From contig PALD01000029.1 of assembly GCA_002710685.1 (NCBI GenBank), positions 124,001-188,000 of the forward strand: a stretch of 64,000 nt of DNA, written 5' to 3'. Under the pieces are notes generated by a model that was given only the letters and a program-made list of their open reading frames with translations, was not told the origin of the DNA and did not search any database. The DNA is from Cytophagaceae bacterium. GTDB lineage: Bacteria > Bacteroidota > Bacteroidia > Flavobacteriales > Flavobacteriaceae. Within the stretch, counting starts at the first letter, position 1, and every line of letters starts with the position of its first letter. Shown here one piece after another: positions 25,353-33,824 of this stretch. Position numbers and translations under genes: made by a program.

Positions 25353-26600
25353 CTAACTTTTATAAATAACCCCATCCTTCATGACAAAATCCACTTTATG
25401 AAGGTCTTCTATATGCTCCATGGGGTTGCCGTTTACCACGATTATATCTGCAAGAAACCCAGGTTTTAAACTCCCCAGATGCTCTAGGCCAAGCACCCGG
25501 GCATTAGTACTTGTTGCCGTTTGCAGTACCTTGTCATTATCCATGCCATAGCTTGCCATGAGCACGAGCTCCCGTGCATTTTCACCATGGGGAAAAACCC
25601 CTACATCTCCACCAGAAATGATGGTCACGCCACTCTTGAGGACTTTTTTGAACATCTCGCGCTTCTCCTGGACCATAAAGGGTTCAGGCATGGAGATACC
25701 ATCCCAGTCCTCATTATATGATGCTATTGCACGGGTGGCCTCAAGGGTTGGGCAAATTGCCACACCGCGTTCTTTCATGAGCTCTAAAATTTCTTCAGTG
25801 GCGTTTGTGCCATGTTCTATGGTATAGACCCCGGCAAGCGTGGCCCTGCGCATACCCTCCACGGTAGATGCATGTGCCACGACCCGGCGCCCAGTACTGG
25901 CGGCCGTCTCCACAATGAGCTTCAATTCTTCTAAAGAAAACGTGGGCATGGGCTCCCCATGAGGTCCTGTGCGGTAATCAGCATATACCTTGACCACATC
26001 AGCCCCATTGCTTATCTGCTCGCGCACAATTGTCCTGAGATGCTCCCCATCACCCTCCTGTGCGCCCAGCGGAACGGTCACATCAGGATTGAAGCCCCTG
26101 GGGCCATAACTGCCGGTGGCCACGATTGCCCGGCCAGCAACGATCATGCGCGGTCCCGGCACGATACCTTGTTCAATACTCCTTTTTATGGCCACATCAG
26201 CATACTGGGCACCCTCTGACCCCAGATCCCTGACCGTGGTAAAGCCCGCCATCAATTGCCTCCCGGCCATCTGTGCGCCACGTATTGCCCTCAAGCTACG
26301 GGACTCTTTGAGCACCTGGTCATCCCAGCTTGTTATATCATAGGGATACAGTAATACGTGCGAGTGTCCTTCAATCATGCCTGGCATAAGGGTTTTATTA
26401 CCAAAATCAAGGATGGTATCCCCTTTTGGCCTAAGCGAAAGAAAATCTCCCACTTCAACGATGGTGTTTCCTTCAATCAGGAGCGCAAAGTCCTTGTGCA
26501 TCTCCATGCCATCAAAAAGATGGGCTGCCTTGAGCACCATTTTCTGTGCGTTTATCCATGTGGGAATAACCAGTAAGAGCGTTAACAATCTTAGTTTCAT
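25353..26600 (-). CDS. Secreted amidohydrolase-family metal-dependent hydrolase
   Basis: About 415 residues. The signal peptide (MKLRLLTLLLVIPTWINAQ) favours the ATG at 26600; an ATG nine nt upstream is possible. The amidohydrolase barrel shows GHSHVLLYP (metal HxH, ~residue 78), VVAHAST, TIEHGTN and the late metal Asp in SGGDVGVFP, as in imidazolonepropionase/prolidase-like enzymes. Substrate not predictable. First gene of a two-gene secreted-hydrolase operon. Confidence 0.85.
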   Translation of the reverse strand: MKLRLLTLLLVIPTWINAQKMVLKAAHLFDGMEMHKDFALLIEGNTIVEVGDFLSLRPKGDTILDFGNKTLMPGMIEGHSHVLLYPYDITSWDDQVLKESRSLRAIRGAQMAGRQLMAGFTTVRDLGSEGAQYADVAIKRSIEQGIVPGPRMIVAGRAIVATGSYGPRGFNPDVTVPLGAQEGDGEHLRTIVREQISNGADVVKVYADYRTGPHGEPMPTFSLEELKLIVETAASTGRRVVAHASTVEGMRRATLAGVYTIEHGTNATEEILELMKERGVAICPTLEATRAIASYNEDWDGISMPEPFMVQEKREMFKKVLKSGVTIISGGDVGVFPHGENARELVLMASYGMDNDKVLQTATSTNARVLGLEHLGSLKPGFLADIIVVNGNPMEHIEDLHKVDFVMKDGVIYKS

Positions 26601-26699
26601 TATGGGCATTGGTTAAGGTTAAGCTGTCATATTAAGGATTTTTTTAATAGCTGGATGTATCTAGAATAAAAAAAGGGTATAAACCCCTATAAAAATCAA

Positions 26700-26719
26700 T
26701 GCCCCGCAACTGCGGGGCA
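26700..26719 (-). terminator. Intrinsic terminator after hsp20
   Basis: TGCCCCGCA / TGCGGGGCA stem with a two-base loop, followed on the minus strand by TTGATTTTTA. Confidence 0.75.
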
Positions 26720-26759
26720 CCAATCTTCTTAACTAACTAATCAAATCAACCTTCACGTA

Positions 26760-27203
26760 TTATGAAATCTCGATCAATCTTTTGGGCTGTACCTTAGCCT
26801 CGTCCTTTTTAGGTATGCTTATGTGCAATACCCCGCTATCATATGAGGCACCTATCTTACCGCTATCTACAGAGTCAGGTAAAGTGAATGCCCTTTTAAA
26901 GGTGGAGTAGCTAAACTCCCTGCGGGTGTAACGCCCATTTTCTTCCTGCGTTTCTTTTTCTTGTTCAGTTCCTGCTGAAATGGTCAACACATCATTGTCC
27001 AGTTCTATATTAAAGTCTTCTTTGGTCTTGCCGGGTGCGGCAACTTCGACTGCAAAAGCCTCATCCGTTTCCTTGATGTTCACGGCAGGGATGCTCGTAC
27101 CTATACTGTTTACATTTGTGGTTCCACCAAACCAGTCCGTCCTGAACATATCGTCAAAAATGTTTGGTAACCAATTTTCGTTAGATCTTTTTACTAAGCT
27201 CAT
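26760..27203 (-). CDS. Hsp20/alpha-crystallin small heat-shock protein
   Basis: 147 residues. An ATP-independent holdase chaperone that binds unfolding proteins. The alpha-crystallin domain spans ~40-145, with AFAVEVAAPGKTKEDFNIEL, the central YTRREFSYSTFKRAFTLPD and the conserved G-V-L motif in SGVLHISIPKK. It stands alone with a terminator. Upstream, a 13-bp direct repeat (27281 and 27313) is a candidate regulatory element. Confidence 0.94.
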   Translation of the reverse strand: MSLVKRSNENWLPNIFDDMFRTDWFGGTTNVNSIGTSIPAVNIKETDEAFAVEVAAPGKTKEDFNIELDNDVLTISAGTEQEKETQEENGRYTRREFSYSTFKRAFTLPDSVDSGKIGASYDSGVLHISIPKKDEAKVQPKRLIEIS

Positions 27204-27280
27204 GTTATTCGATTTTATGTGTGAATGTTATTTTTAATTTCAGATTGGTAATGGCAAAATAGATACCAATCAAATTTAAA

Positions 27281-27325
27281 AGACATTTTGACAGTAAAAT
27301 TGATTTAAACACAGACATATTGACA
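27281..27325 (-). promoter_or_regulatory. Direct repeat upstream of hsp20 (candidate operator)
   Basis: AGACATTTTGACA at 27281-27293 and AGACATATTGACA at 27313-27325 match at 12 of 13 positions and start 32 bp apart, about three helical turns. They lie 78-122 nt upstream of the hsp20 start. No known regulator can be named. Confidence 0.4.
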
Positions 27326-27330
27326 TAAAA

Positions 27331-27356
27331 AGCCCGGTTTGATTAGAACCGGGCTT
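27331..27356 (-). terminator. Intrinsic terminator
   Basis: AGCCCGGTT / AACCGGGCT stem; on the minus strand it is followed by TTTTTATG. It ends the small secreted protein gene at 27391. Confidence 0.8.
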
Positions 27357-27390
27357 CATTTGTAGGTCGAAAGAATTTGCTTTGAGCTTA

Positions 27391-27723
27391 CTAGCTTTTT
27401 TCAATCTTTACAGGAAGGTAATATTCTTTACCATGCACTGTCTCAGATGATAGTTTCTTGTAGTTCAATCTGCTTTTAATGTAGTTTTCAACAGTTTCTG
27501 ACTGTGTATCTACTTCAAGAACCACTATCTCGTTCTCTTTGTTGACCGTGAAGGTCACCTGTGCAACTGCCTCTACGGGAAGTGTAAGGTTATGCTTATC
27601 AAGTAACTTTGTTACCTCTTTGGATATTGAGGATGGGTCATAGGTTGCTGGCTTTGTGTTTGCCATTGCTACGCTGCTGCAAGTAATCGCTACTGCAAGC
27701 AACAAGGTTTTTAAATTTCTCAT
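27391..27723 (-). CDS. Small secreted protein of unknown function
   Basis: 110 residues with a clear signal peptide (cleavage near AMA|N, residue ~22). The mature 88 residues contain VAQVTFTVNKENEIVVLEVDT and YYLPVKIEK, an alternating beta pattern that resembles the TonB C-terminal fold seen in many small flavobacterial periplasmic proteins. That assignment is only by pattern. Monocistronic. Confidence 0.7.
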   Translation of the reverse strand: MRNLKTLLLAVAITCSSVAMANTKPATYDPSSISKEVTKLLDKHNLTLPVEAVAQVTFTVNKENEIVVLEVDTQSETVENYIKSRLNYKKLSSETVHGKEYYLPVKIEKS

Positions 27724-27819
27724 AATTGTTTGATTTTAAATTGATGAATATTTACTTAATAGACTACGGAGGATGCAAACAGTTACACTAAAACGTTGTA
27801 TTTAACATTTTTTAACACT

Positions 27820-30303
27820 TTATAAATCAACGGCTAAGCGTCCAAATCTGTCTGCCCCGTTTTTGGGGATGTGTGGGGTGTTATTTTTTTTCGCCTTGAG
27901 CGAAAACCAATTCTTCATCCGGTTATAATTAAGGTAATAACTTACCCGTACGGATAAACTGTTGAGTTGTGGCTGGTCAAAGAGTGTATTAAAATTCTCG
28001 CTAAAATCCTGATTGCTGGTATTTACATAAGACTCTATGGCATTGCGGTACAACACCGTGACCTGGCTACCTGGAGCAAACCACCAGGAGAACCTTAAAT
28101 CCACATTCCACGTGTTGTACGTGGTGTCAAAGGTATTCTCCAGGTTCACGGGCTCAAGACCACCATCCTGTTGTAGATTATAGAACCGGTCATATTCAAC
28201 CTCAGAATAGTAATGCCTAAATGCCAAGCTCAAAGATATTTGCGGGTTAAAGATGAATTTTCCCTTTAGGCTATTGATAATGGTATTGCGGTCGCGCTGG
28301 CCCATGACGATGTCATCCCCATTTCTTGTGGTAAACCCCTGCTCTTTCTGTGAAAACGATGCATTGCTTGCCAGTGAAACGGTAAATTTATCTGAAACAC
28401 GGTATCTGGGTGAAAAATCAAGCTGCAGCCTTCCCCTACCTGCTTCAGCATATTTATACCAGTCAATGCTTGTTTCTAACGCTACAGGTTTTCTATAATC
28501 TGTACTGATCCAGCCCCAGATATCATAGTACCCGGGCAGATTAAAATATCTTCCCTCGACACGGGGTTCATAGATATCCTTTTTGCCAAAAGGCGTTGCT
28601 TCAAAACCGCCCCCAAAGACAAAAAACCCTTTTGTTGTAAAATTAGAATTGAAATTAAATATAGCTTCATTAAACAGGTCTGGTGCCAGCCTGCGTGTGT
28701 GAATGAGATTAAAATTAAGGTACATGTTATTGAGAAAGCCCTTGGGCTGTAAAAGCCTGTAACCATAATATCCATAATAATTGACCTGGTTGGCATAATT
28801 GGAGTAGCCCAGGTCATTGATATCATAATCCCTAGTACGCAGTTTTACCTCGGCGCTCAGTCTATGTTTTCCGTTTATTTTAGATAGTCCCGCGCTAGCC
28901 TCAGTGCCAAAACGTGTACCTTCTTCCCTTATCCAGCTGCCCTCAAGGCCTGCCCAGTAGCGCATGGTGTTTTTCTTGTTGGTGATGTTTGCGGCAAGCG
29001 CCGTGGCATTTGCATCCCTAAAACTCCCATCCCGCAACGTGCTTGTATTTACAAACGATACTGAAGAATTTCCACCAAAACGCTGGTCAAGGACCAATAC
29101 ATTATAATTGGTCACGGGTTCTATCTTGACTTTGCGGGCCTCATCAGTTTCAGTATTCTTGACGGTAGCATAGGTATTTTCAGTAACTGCGTTAAAAAAA
29201 CCTATCCCCAGGCCCTTGTCAGTGCGTCCAGAAACCTTCATGGCATTGATTAAGTCTACGCGGCCGGGATACTCCACGATTTCTTCATTTTCATTCAATG
29301 CCACGCGACCAGAAGGGGAGCCGCCCACCCTGCGGGAATAGAACAGGTCACCTATGTTAAAAAGTTCAGTTCCTTCAGTGAAGAATTGGCGCTGCTCAGC
29401 ATACTGCACCTCTATCGCAGAAAGGTTGAGTACGGCATTGTCAAAGGGCGTCTGGCCAAAATCAGGGATCAACACCATATCTAGCGTAAAGGCATCATTG
29501 ATACCATACTTGACATCCATACCACCGTTTACGGTAACCTCACCATCGCCGTCATAGTTGTTTACATACGTAGATATGTATGGCTGAAAGCTCAGCCGTG
29601 TGGGGGTCTCAACGTTTTCTATACCGTAGACCTCCCCATCATAAATCGAGTAATATCCCTTGGTATTATCCACGTGGCTCCAGCTGTAGCGCGTCCTGGC
29701 CCGCCTAAACTCACGCTCAATCTGCAGGCCCCATTCTTGCACATTCTTTTTAGGAAACCTTATTTCAGAATAGGGTATGTAGACTTCTGCAACCCACCCA
29801 TCATCCACGATATTCACTGCAGAATACCACACGGCATTCCACGAGGCATCCTCATTTTCACTGGTCATCTTTGCATCATATTGCCCCCCGGCCGCGGTCA
29901 CGATGAACTGCAGGCTCTGCTGCCGGTCATTGTAGCCATTGAGGAGGATAAAAAAGAAATCATCGTTGCCTATATCATCCCGCTCAGTAAGTTCGGTAAG
30001 GATTTGTGAGGGGTCTGGATCTTTAAGGCTTGCGCCAAAATAAATACCGTTGTCATCATAAACAATCTTGACCTCGGTCTTGAGGCTATCAGGAATGGGA
30101 CGCCCGTTATTGGGCATCCTTTCAATAAAATCAGAGGCTATTGCCGCACCCACCCATGCGGCATCATCAAGTATACCATCAATTTTAGGAGGTTCAACAA
30201 TGCGTGAGATTGTTATTTTTTTTCGGGGAATACTGTCTTTTTCCTGAGAAAATAGGGTGCATTGAGCCAGTACGAAGACCAGTACAACAACTGTTCGTTT
30301 CAT
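27820..30303 (-). CDS. DUF5916-type outer-membrane protein with CBM9-like N-terminus
   Basis: 827 residues. Signal peptide (cleavage near LFSQ|E, residue ~20). Residues ~30-240 form a CBM9-like domain recognised by PPKIDGILDDAAW and IYFGASLKDPDP. The remainder is a long beta-rich region (LRDGSFRDANATALAAN, NVDLRFSWWFAPGSQ) ending in VRVSYYLNYNR and a polar tail, consistent with an outer-membrane barrel. This architecture is typical of DUF5916 proteins of Bacteroidota, whose function is not established. Its 3' end carries a dispersed palindrome (27888-27905). Confidence 0.8.
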   Translation of the reverse strand: MKRTVVVLVFVLAQCTLFSQEKDSIPRKKITISRIVEPPKIDGILDDAAWVGAAIASDFIERMPNNGRPIPDSLKTEVKIVYDDNGIYFGASLKDPDPSQILTELTERDDIGNDDFFFILLNGYNDRQQSLQFIVTAAGGQYDAKMTSENEDASWNAVWYSAVNIVDDGWVAEVYIPYSEIRFPKKNVQEWGLQIEREFRRARTRYSWSHVDNTKGYYSIYDGEVYGIENVETPTRLSFQPYISTYVNNYDGDGEVTVNGGMDVKYGINDAFTLDMVLIPDFGQTPFDNAVLNLSAIEVQYAEQRQFFTEGTELFNIGDLFYSRRVGGSPSGRVALNENEEIVEYPGRVDLINAMKVSGRTDKGLGIGFFNAVTENTYATVKNTETDEARKVKIEPVTNYNVLVLDQRFGGNSSVSFVNTSTLRDGSFRDANATALAANITNKKNTMRYWAGLEGSWIREEGTRFGTEASAGLSKINGKHRLSAEVKLRTRDYDINDLGYSNYANQVNYYGYYGYRLLQPKGFLNNMYLNFNLIHTRRLAPDLFNEAIFNFNSNFTTKGFFVFGGGFEATPFGKKDIYEPRVEGRYFNLPGYYDIWGWISTDYRKPVALETSIDWYKYAEAGRGRLQLDFSPRYRVSDKFTVSLASNASFSQKEQGFTTRNGDDIVMGQRDRNTIINSLKGKFIFNPQISLSLAFRHYYSEVEYDRFYNLQQDGGLEPVNLENTFDTTYNTWNVDLRFSWWFAPGSQVTVLYRNAIESYVNTSNQDFSENFNTLFDQPQLNSLSVRVSYYLNYNRMKNWFSLKAKKNNTPHIPKNGADRFGRLAVDL

Positions 30304-30395
30304 GATTGGTTTGATTGATTACCCTAAAGACAGTTCAAAAATCAAAAAGTTACAGTCCCGGTGAATTGATTTGGCTTACGCCAAAACATAAAAAA

Positions 30396-30418
30396 ACCCC
30401 CAGGGTTCCTGGAGGTTT
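30396..30418 (-). terminator. Intrinsic terminator after sucC
   Basis: On the minus strand AACCTCCAGG-AAC-CCTGGGGGTT, followed by T6. Flanked on both sides by palindrome-family members (30371 and 30423). Confidence 0.8.
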
Positions 30419-30444
30419 GGTTTTCGCGTAAGCGATATAATGTT

Positions 30445-31635
30445 TTAAGAGAGCACCTTGTGCACTTTATCTGCTGCTTCTTGAAACTCAATGGCGCTCT
30501 GCACATCCAGGCCGCTATTGTCTATTAATTCTTTTGCTATGTCTGCATTTGTACCCTGCAGGCGGACGATGATGGGAACTTCTATATTGCCCATGTTCTT
30601 GTAGGCATCAACGATACCTTGCGCAACACGGTCGCAGCGCACGATACCACCAAAAATGTTTACCAGGATTGCCTTGACATTGGGGTCTTTAAGAATGATC
30701 TTAAAAGCTGTCTCGACACGTTCAGCATCTGCGGTACCACCTACATCCAGAAAGTTTGCGGGCTCGCCACCGGCTTGTTTTATAAGGTCCATGGTTGCCA
30801 TGGCAAGGCCGGCACCATTTACCATACAGCCCACGTTACCGTCAAGGTCCACATAGTTAAGGCCAGCTTCTTTAGCTTCTACCTCCACGGGGTTTTCCTC
30901 GCGCTTGTCTCGCATTGCCGCGTAGTCTTTATGGCGAAAGAGTGCATTGTCATCAAGCGATACCTTAGCGTCAACCGCAAGGATCTTGTCATCGCTCGTT
31001 TTAAGTACGGGGTTTATCTCAAATAGTGAAGAGTCTGACTTTGTATAAGCTTGATAAAGGGCCATGACAAATTTTGTCATTTCCTTGAACGCCGTTCCCG
31101 AAAGGCCTAGGTTAAAAGCTACCTTTCTTGCTTGAAATGGCATAAGCCCCAGCAATGGGTCTACTTCTTCCTTAAAGATAAGGTGTGGGGTCTTCTCGGC
31201 AACCTCTTCAATGTCCATACCGCCTTCTGTAGAATACATGATCATGTTCTTGCCCGTTGCACGGTTGAGTAGTACAGACATATAATACTCTTCTGGCTCA
31301 CTATCTCCCGGGTAGTACACATCTTCTGCCACAAGCACCTGATGTACTTTTTTACCTTCGGCAGAAGTTTGTGGGGTCACCAGGTTCATCCCTATGATAT
31401 CATCTGCAAGCTTCTCTACATCCTGCAGGTTCTTGGCCAGTTTTACACCGCCACCCTTACCACGTCCACCTGCGTGAACCTGGGCCTTGATAACATGCCA
31501 ACCGGTACCGGTCTCTTCAGTAAGTTTTTTTGCGGCTTCTACAGCCTCTGCTGGTGTGGTAGCAACTTTACCTCGCTGTATGCGAACGCCAAAACTGCTC
31601 AATATCTCTTTACCTTGATATTCGTGTAGATTCAT
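30445..31635 (-). CDS. sucC: Succinate-CoA ligase, beta subunit
   Basis: 396 residues. Pairs with SucD to make succinate and ATP (or GTP) from succinyl-CoA in the TCA cycle. It starts MNLHEYQGKEILSSFGV, has an ATP-grasp domain (~5-230, with AQVHAGGRGKGGGVKLA) and a C-terminal ligase domain with NFLDVGGTA and NIFGGIVRCDRVA. sucD is not adjacent. A good -7 promoter element lies 38 nt upstream. Confidence 0.97.
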   Translation of the reverse strand: MNLHEYQGKEILSSFGVRIQRGKVATTPAEAVEAAKKLTEETGTGWHVIKAQVHAGGRGKGGGVKLAKNLQDVEKLADDIIGMNLVTPQTSAEGKKVHQVLVAEDVYYPGDSEPEEYYMSVLLNRATGKNMIMYSTEGGMDIEEVAEKTPHLIFKEEVDPLLGLMPFQARKVAFNLGLSGTAFKEMTKFVMALYQAYTKSDSSLFEINPVLKTSDDKILAVDAKVSLDDNALFRHKDYAAMRDKREENPVEVEAKEAGLNYVDLDGNVGCMVNGAGLAMATMDLIKQAGGEPANFLDVGGTADAERVETAFKIILKDPNVKAILVNIFGGIVRCDRVAQGIVDAYKNMGNIEVPIIVRLQGTNADIAKELIDNSGLDVQSAIEFQEAADKVHKVLS

Positions 31636-31673
31636 AATCTAGCGGATTCTAGTGATTTTTAAATTTTGGAAAA

Positions 31674-31681
31674 CAAAAGTA
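31674..31681 (-). promoter_or_regulatory. Bacteroidota -7 promoter element for sucC
   Basis: On the minus strand TACTTTTG, an exact TAnnTTTG match, 38-46 nt before the ATG. No good -33 TTG at canonical spacing was found. Confidence 0.5.
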
Positions 31682-31759
31682 AGACAAATGTGTAAAATTG
31701 TGGTGCATTTATGCTTTAAATAGAAACTTTTAAAGTCGATGTTACCGCGGTATTTATCC

Positions 31760-32407
31760 TCAAGGAAGGTTTGAAAAATCAAGGGGGTCAAAATTCTTGA
31801 TATGCCCATTGAGCCTTGCCACTTCCTTTGCCCTGCTCATCTGCTTGAGCACGGGTATGGATGTGTTGAGGTGTGACTTGAGAAAGTCCAGGCGTTCTGA
31901 TTCTTTTTCTATAAGGAGCAGCTGGTATTCTTGATCGAGCGTTAGGCCTATTTTATGTGCGTAGGTAAAACTGGTGACCGTGTTCATATCAATCTTGGGT
32001 ATAGGGATATTCAAAAGAAAATAAAGCTCCCTCAAAAGATCTATAAACCCACCTATCTGGGCCTTTGTACCATCCTCTATATTGTTGAGGAAACGCACGT
32101 CAGCACCTGAATACTGCTTACTATCAAGATTTTGATAGAATTTCTCAATTTTAAATGTGCGCAGGGCCTTAAAGACGATATCCTTTGATCCATTCTCATA
32201 TTCCTTGACCACCTTTTCTATTTTTACCTCAGTACCATGCTGTAGACTGCTATAGATAAGTGTGGGTATGCCCAGGGTCGTGCCATCTTTGAGAATGTCG
32301 TCTATCAATAACTTATAGCGTTCCTCAAAAACATGCAAAGCCAGTGTTTCTTCAGGAAAAACAACCAGCTCAAGGGGAAACATAGGTTTAGTGAAAATAG
32401 ACGTCAT
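31760..32407 (-). CDS. Lon-protease N-terminal (substrate-binding) domain protein
   Basis: 215 residues. Matches the LON substrate-binding domain: MFPLELVVFPEETLALHVFEERYKLLIDD near the start and a helical C-terminus. There is no AAA+ or protease domain, so it is not Lon itself. Such stand-alone proteins are widespread; some are linked to protein quality control, but a specific role is unproven. Divergent from lysA; a near-consensus -7 element (TAACTTTA) lies about 18-25 nt upstream. Confidence 0.88.
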   Translation of the reverse strand: MTSIFTKPMFPLELVVFPEETLALHVFEERYKLLIDDILKDGTTLGIPTLIYSSLQHGTEVKIEKVVKEYENGSKDIVFKALRTFKIEKFYQNLDSKQYSGADVRFLNNIEDGTKAQIGGFIDLLRELYFLLNIPIPKIDMNTVTSFTYAHKIGLTLDQEYQLLLIEKESERLDFLKSHLNTSIPVLKQMSRAKEVARLNGHIKNFDPLDFSNLP

Positions 32408-32492
32408 TCATCTAGGATTAAGTAAGTAAAGTTAAGAAACGACTAAGTACTAGTTAAAAAGCTTAAAGAAATTGGGATTTTTTTAACAGTCT

Positions 32493-32526
32493 TTGCTATG
32501 GGAAACCTTTTTCTATATTAGCTTTG
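32493..32526 (+). promoter_or_regulatory. Bacteroidota-type promoter for lysA
   Basis: TTTG (ending at 32495) and TAGCTTTG (32519-32526), an exact TAnnTTTG match, are separated by 23 nt. The ATG follows 20 nt later. Confidence 0.55.
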
Positions 32527-32545
32527 TAGGCTTAAAAATCAAATA

Positions 32546-33766
32546 ATGACAAATATAGACCTATTAAAGGCGGTTGAAGAATTTGAAAGTCCTCTTTATA
32601 TCTATGATGCAGATAAGATTATCGCTCAGTATAAACGATTGACAAATGCCTTTAAAAAGGTCAATAGCCTGAGGGTAAACTATGCCGTCAAGGCCTTGTC
32701 AAATATAGCCGTGCTTCAATTGCTCAAGGGCCAGGGTTCTTGCCTGGACACCGTGAGCATACAAGAAGTAAAGCTGGGCCTTACCGCCGGGTTTGACCCA
32801 CGGGATATCATCTTTACGCCCAATGGTGTCTCGCTCAGCGAGATTGAAGCAGTGGCCAAGATGGGCGTACAGATCAACATAGACAATCTTTCCGTACTGG
32901 AAGCCTTTGGCACAAAACACCCTAAAATACCCGTATGTGTGCGTATCAACCCGCATGTGATGGCCGGCGGGAACACGAATATCTCAGTGGGTCACATTGA
33001 TAGCAAGTTTGGTATCTCAATTCACCAGATACCCCATTTGCTGCGTATTGTAGAAAACACTAAAATGCACATCAACGGCATCCACATGCACACGGGAAGC
33101 GACATCCTTGATATTGACGTTTTCCTGTATGCCTCAGAAATACTTTTTGATACCGCAAAGCATTTTAAGGAACTCGACTTTTTGGATTTTGGCAGCGGCT
33201 TCAAAGTACCTTATAAAGATGGCGATATCGAGACCAATATTGAAGAATTTGGAGAAAAATTGACCAAACGCTTCAATGCATTTGAAAAAGAATATGGCCG
33301 CCCCCTTACTTTGGCCTTTGAGCCCGGTAAGTTTTTAGTAAGTGAATCTGGCAAGTTCCTGGTACAGGTCAACTCGGTAAAACAAACCACTTCAACGGTA
33401 TTTGCACAGGTAGATAGCGGTTTTAACCACCTCATTCGCCCCATGCTCTATGGCTCTTCACATGAGATAAAGAACATCAGCAACCCGAATGGGAAAGAGC
33501 GTTTTTACAGCGTGGTGGGCTATATCTGCGAGACAGATACCTTTGCAAACAACCGTAAAATAGCCGAAATAACAGAAGGGGATATCCTAGCCTTTAGCAA
33601 TGCTGGGGCTTATTGCTTTACCATGGCCAGCAACTACAACTCCAGGTTTAGACCTGCAGAGGTTCTTTTTATGGAGGGTAAGGCAAAGCTAATACGCGAG
33701 CGGGAAACCTTTGACGACCTACTGCGTCACCAGATTCCCTTAGAGGATTTGGCTGTAGCCAAATAA
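32546..33766 (+). CDS. lysA: Diaminopimelate decarboxylase
   Basis: 406 residues. A PLP enzyme for the last step of lysine synthesis (meso-DAP to lysine). PLP Lys49 is in VNYAVKALSN. The glycine-rich FLDFGSGFKVPY, the EPGKFLVSESG segment and C-terminal GAYCFTMASNYNSR fit fold-type III decarboxylases of this family. The last codons (LAVAK-stop) are encoded by a 16-bp palindrome (33748-33763). Confidence 0.93.
   Translation: MTNIDLLKAVEEFESPLYIYDADKIIAQYKRLTNAFKKVNSLRVNYAVKALSNIAVLQLLKGQGSCLDTVSIQEVKLGLTAGFDPRDIIFTPNGVSLSEIEAVAKMGVQINIDNLSVLEAFGTKHPKIPVCVRINPHVMAGGNTNISVGHIDSKFGISIHQIPHLLRIVENTKMHINGIHMHTGSDILDIDVFLYASEILFDTAKHFKELDFLDFGSGFKVPYKDGDIETNIEEFGEKLTKRFNAFEKEYGRPLTLAFEPGKFLVSESGKFLVQVNSVKQTTSTVFAQVDSGFNHLIRPMLYGSSHEIKNISNPNGKERFYSVVGYICETDTFANNRKIAEITEGDILAFSNAGAYCFTMASNYNSRFRPAEVLFMEGKAKLIRERETFDDLLRHQIPLEDLAVAK
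33748..33763. repeat. Dispersed palindrome, GGC class, at the lysA stop codon
   Basis: TTTGGCT-GT-AGCCAAA. The same arms recur with different two-base centres at 25332 (TG), 50789 (AC) and 63583 (GC). Confidence 0.8.
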
Positions 33767-33774
33767 ATAAAAAA

Positions 33775-33794
33775 GCGCCCCTTTCAAGGGGCGC
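33775..33794. terminator. Bidirectional terminator between lysA and the adhesin
   Basis: GCGCCCCTTT / CAAGGGGCGC inverted repeat between convergent genes, with A/T-rich flanks on both sides. Confidence 0.8.
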
Positions 33795-33824
33795 CTTCAT
33801 GTAAATACTATTAGGTTTAAAAAA

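Noticed and set aside
33748..33794. Attenuator-like double hairpin at the end of lysA
   Set aside because: The first hairpin is a palindrome-family element within the last codons and the second is an ordinary bidirectional terminator; nothing suggests alternative folding.
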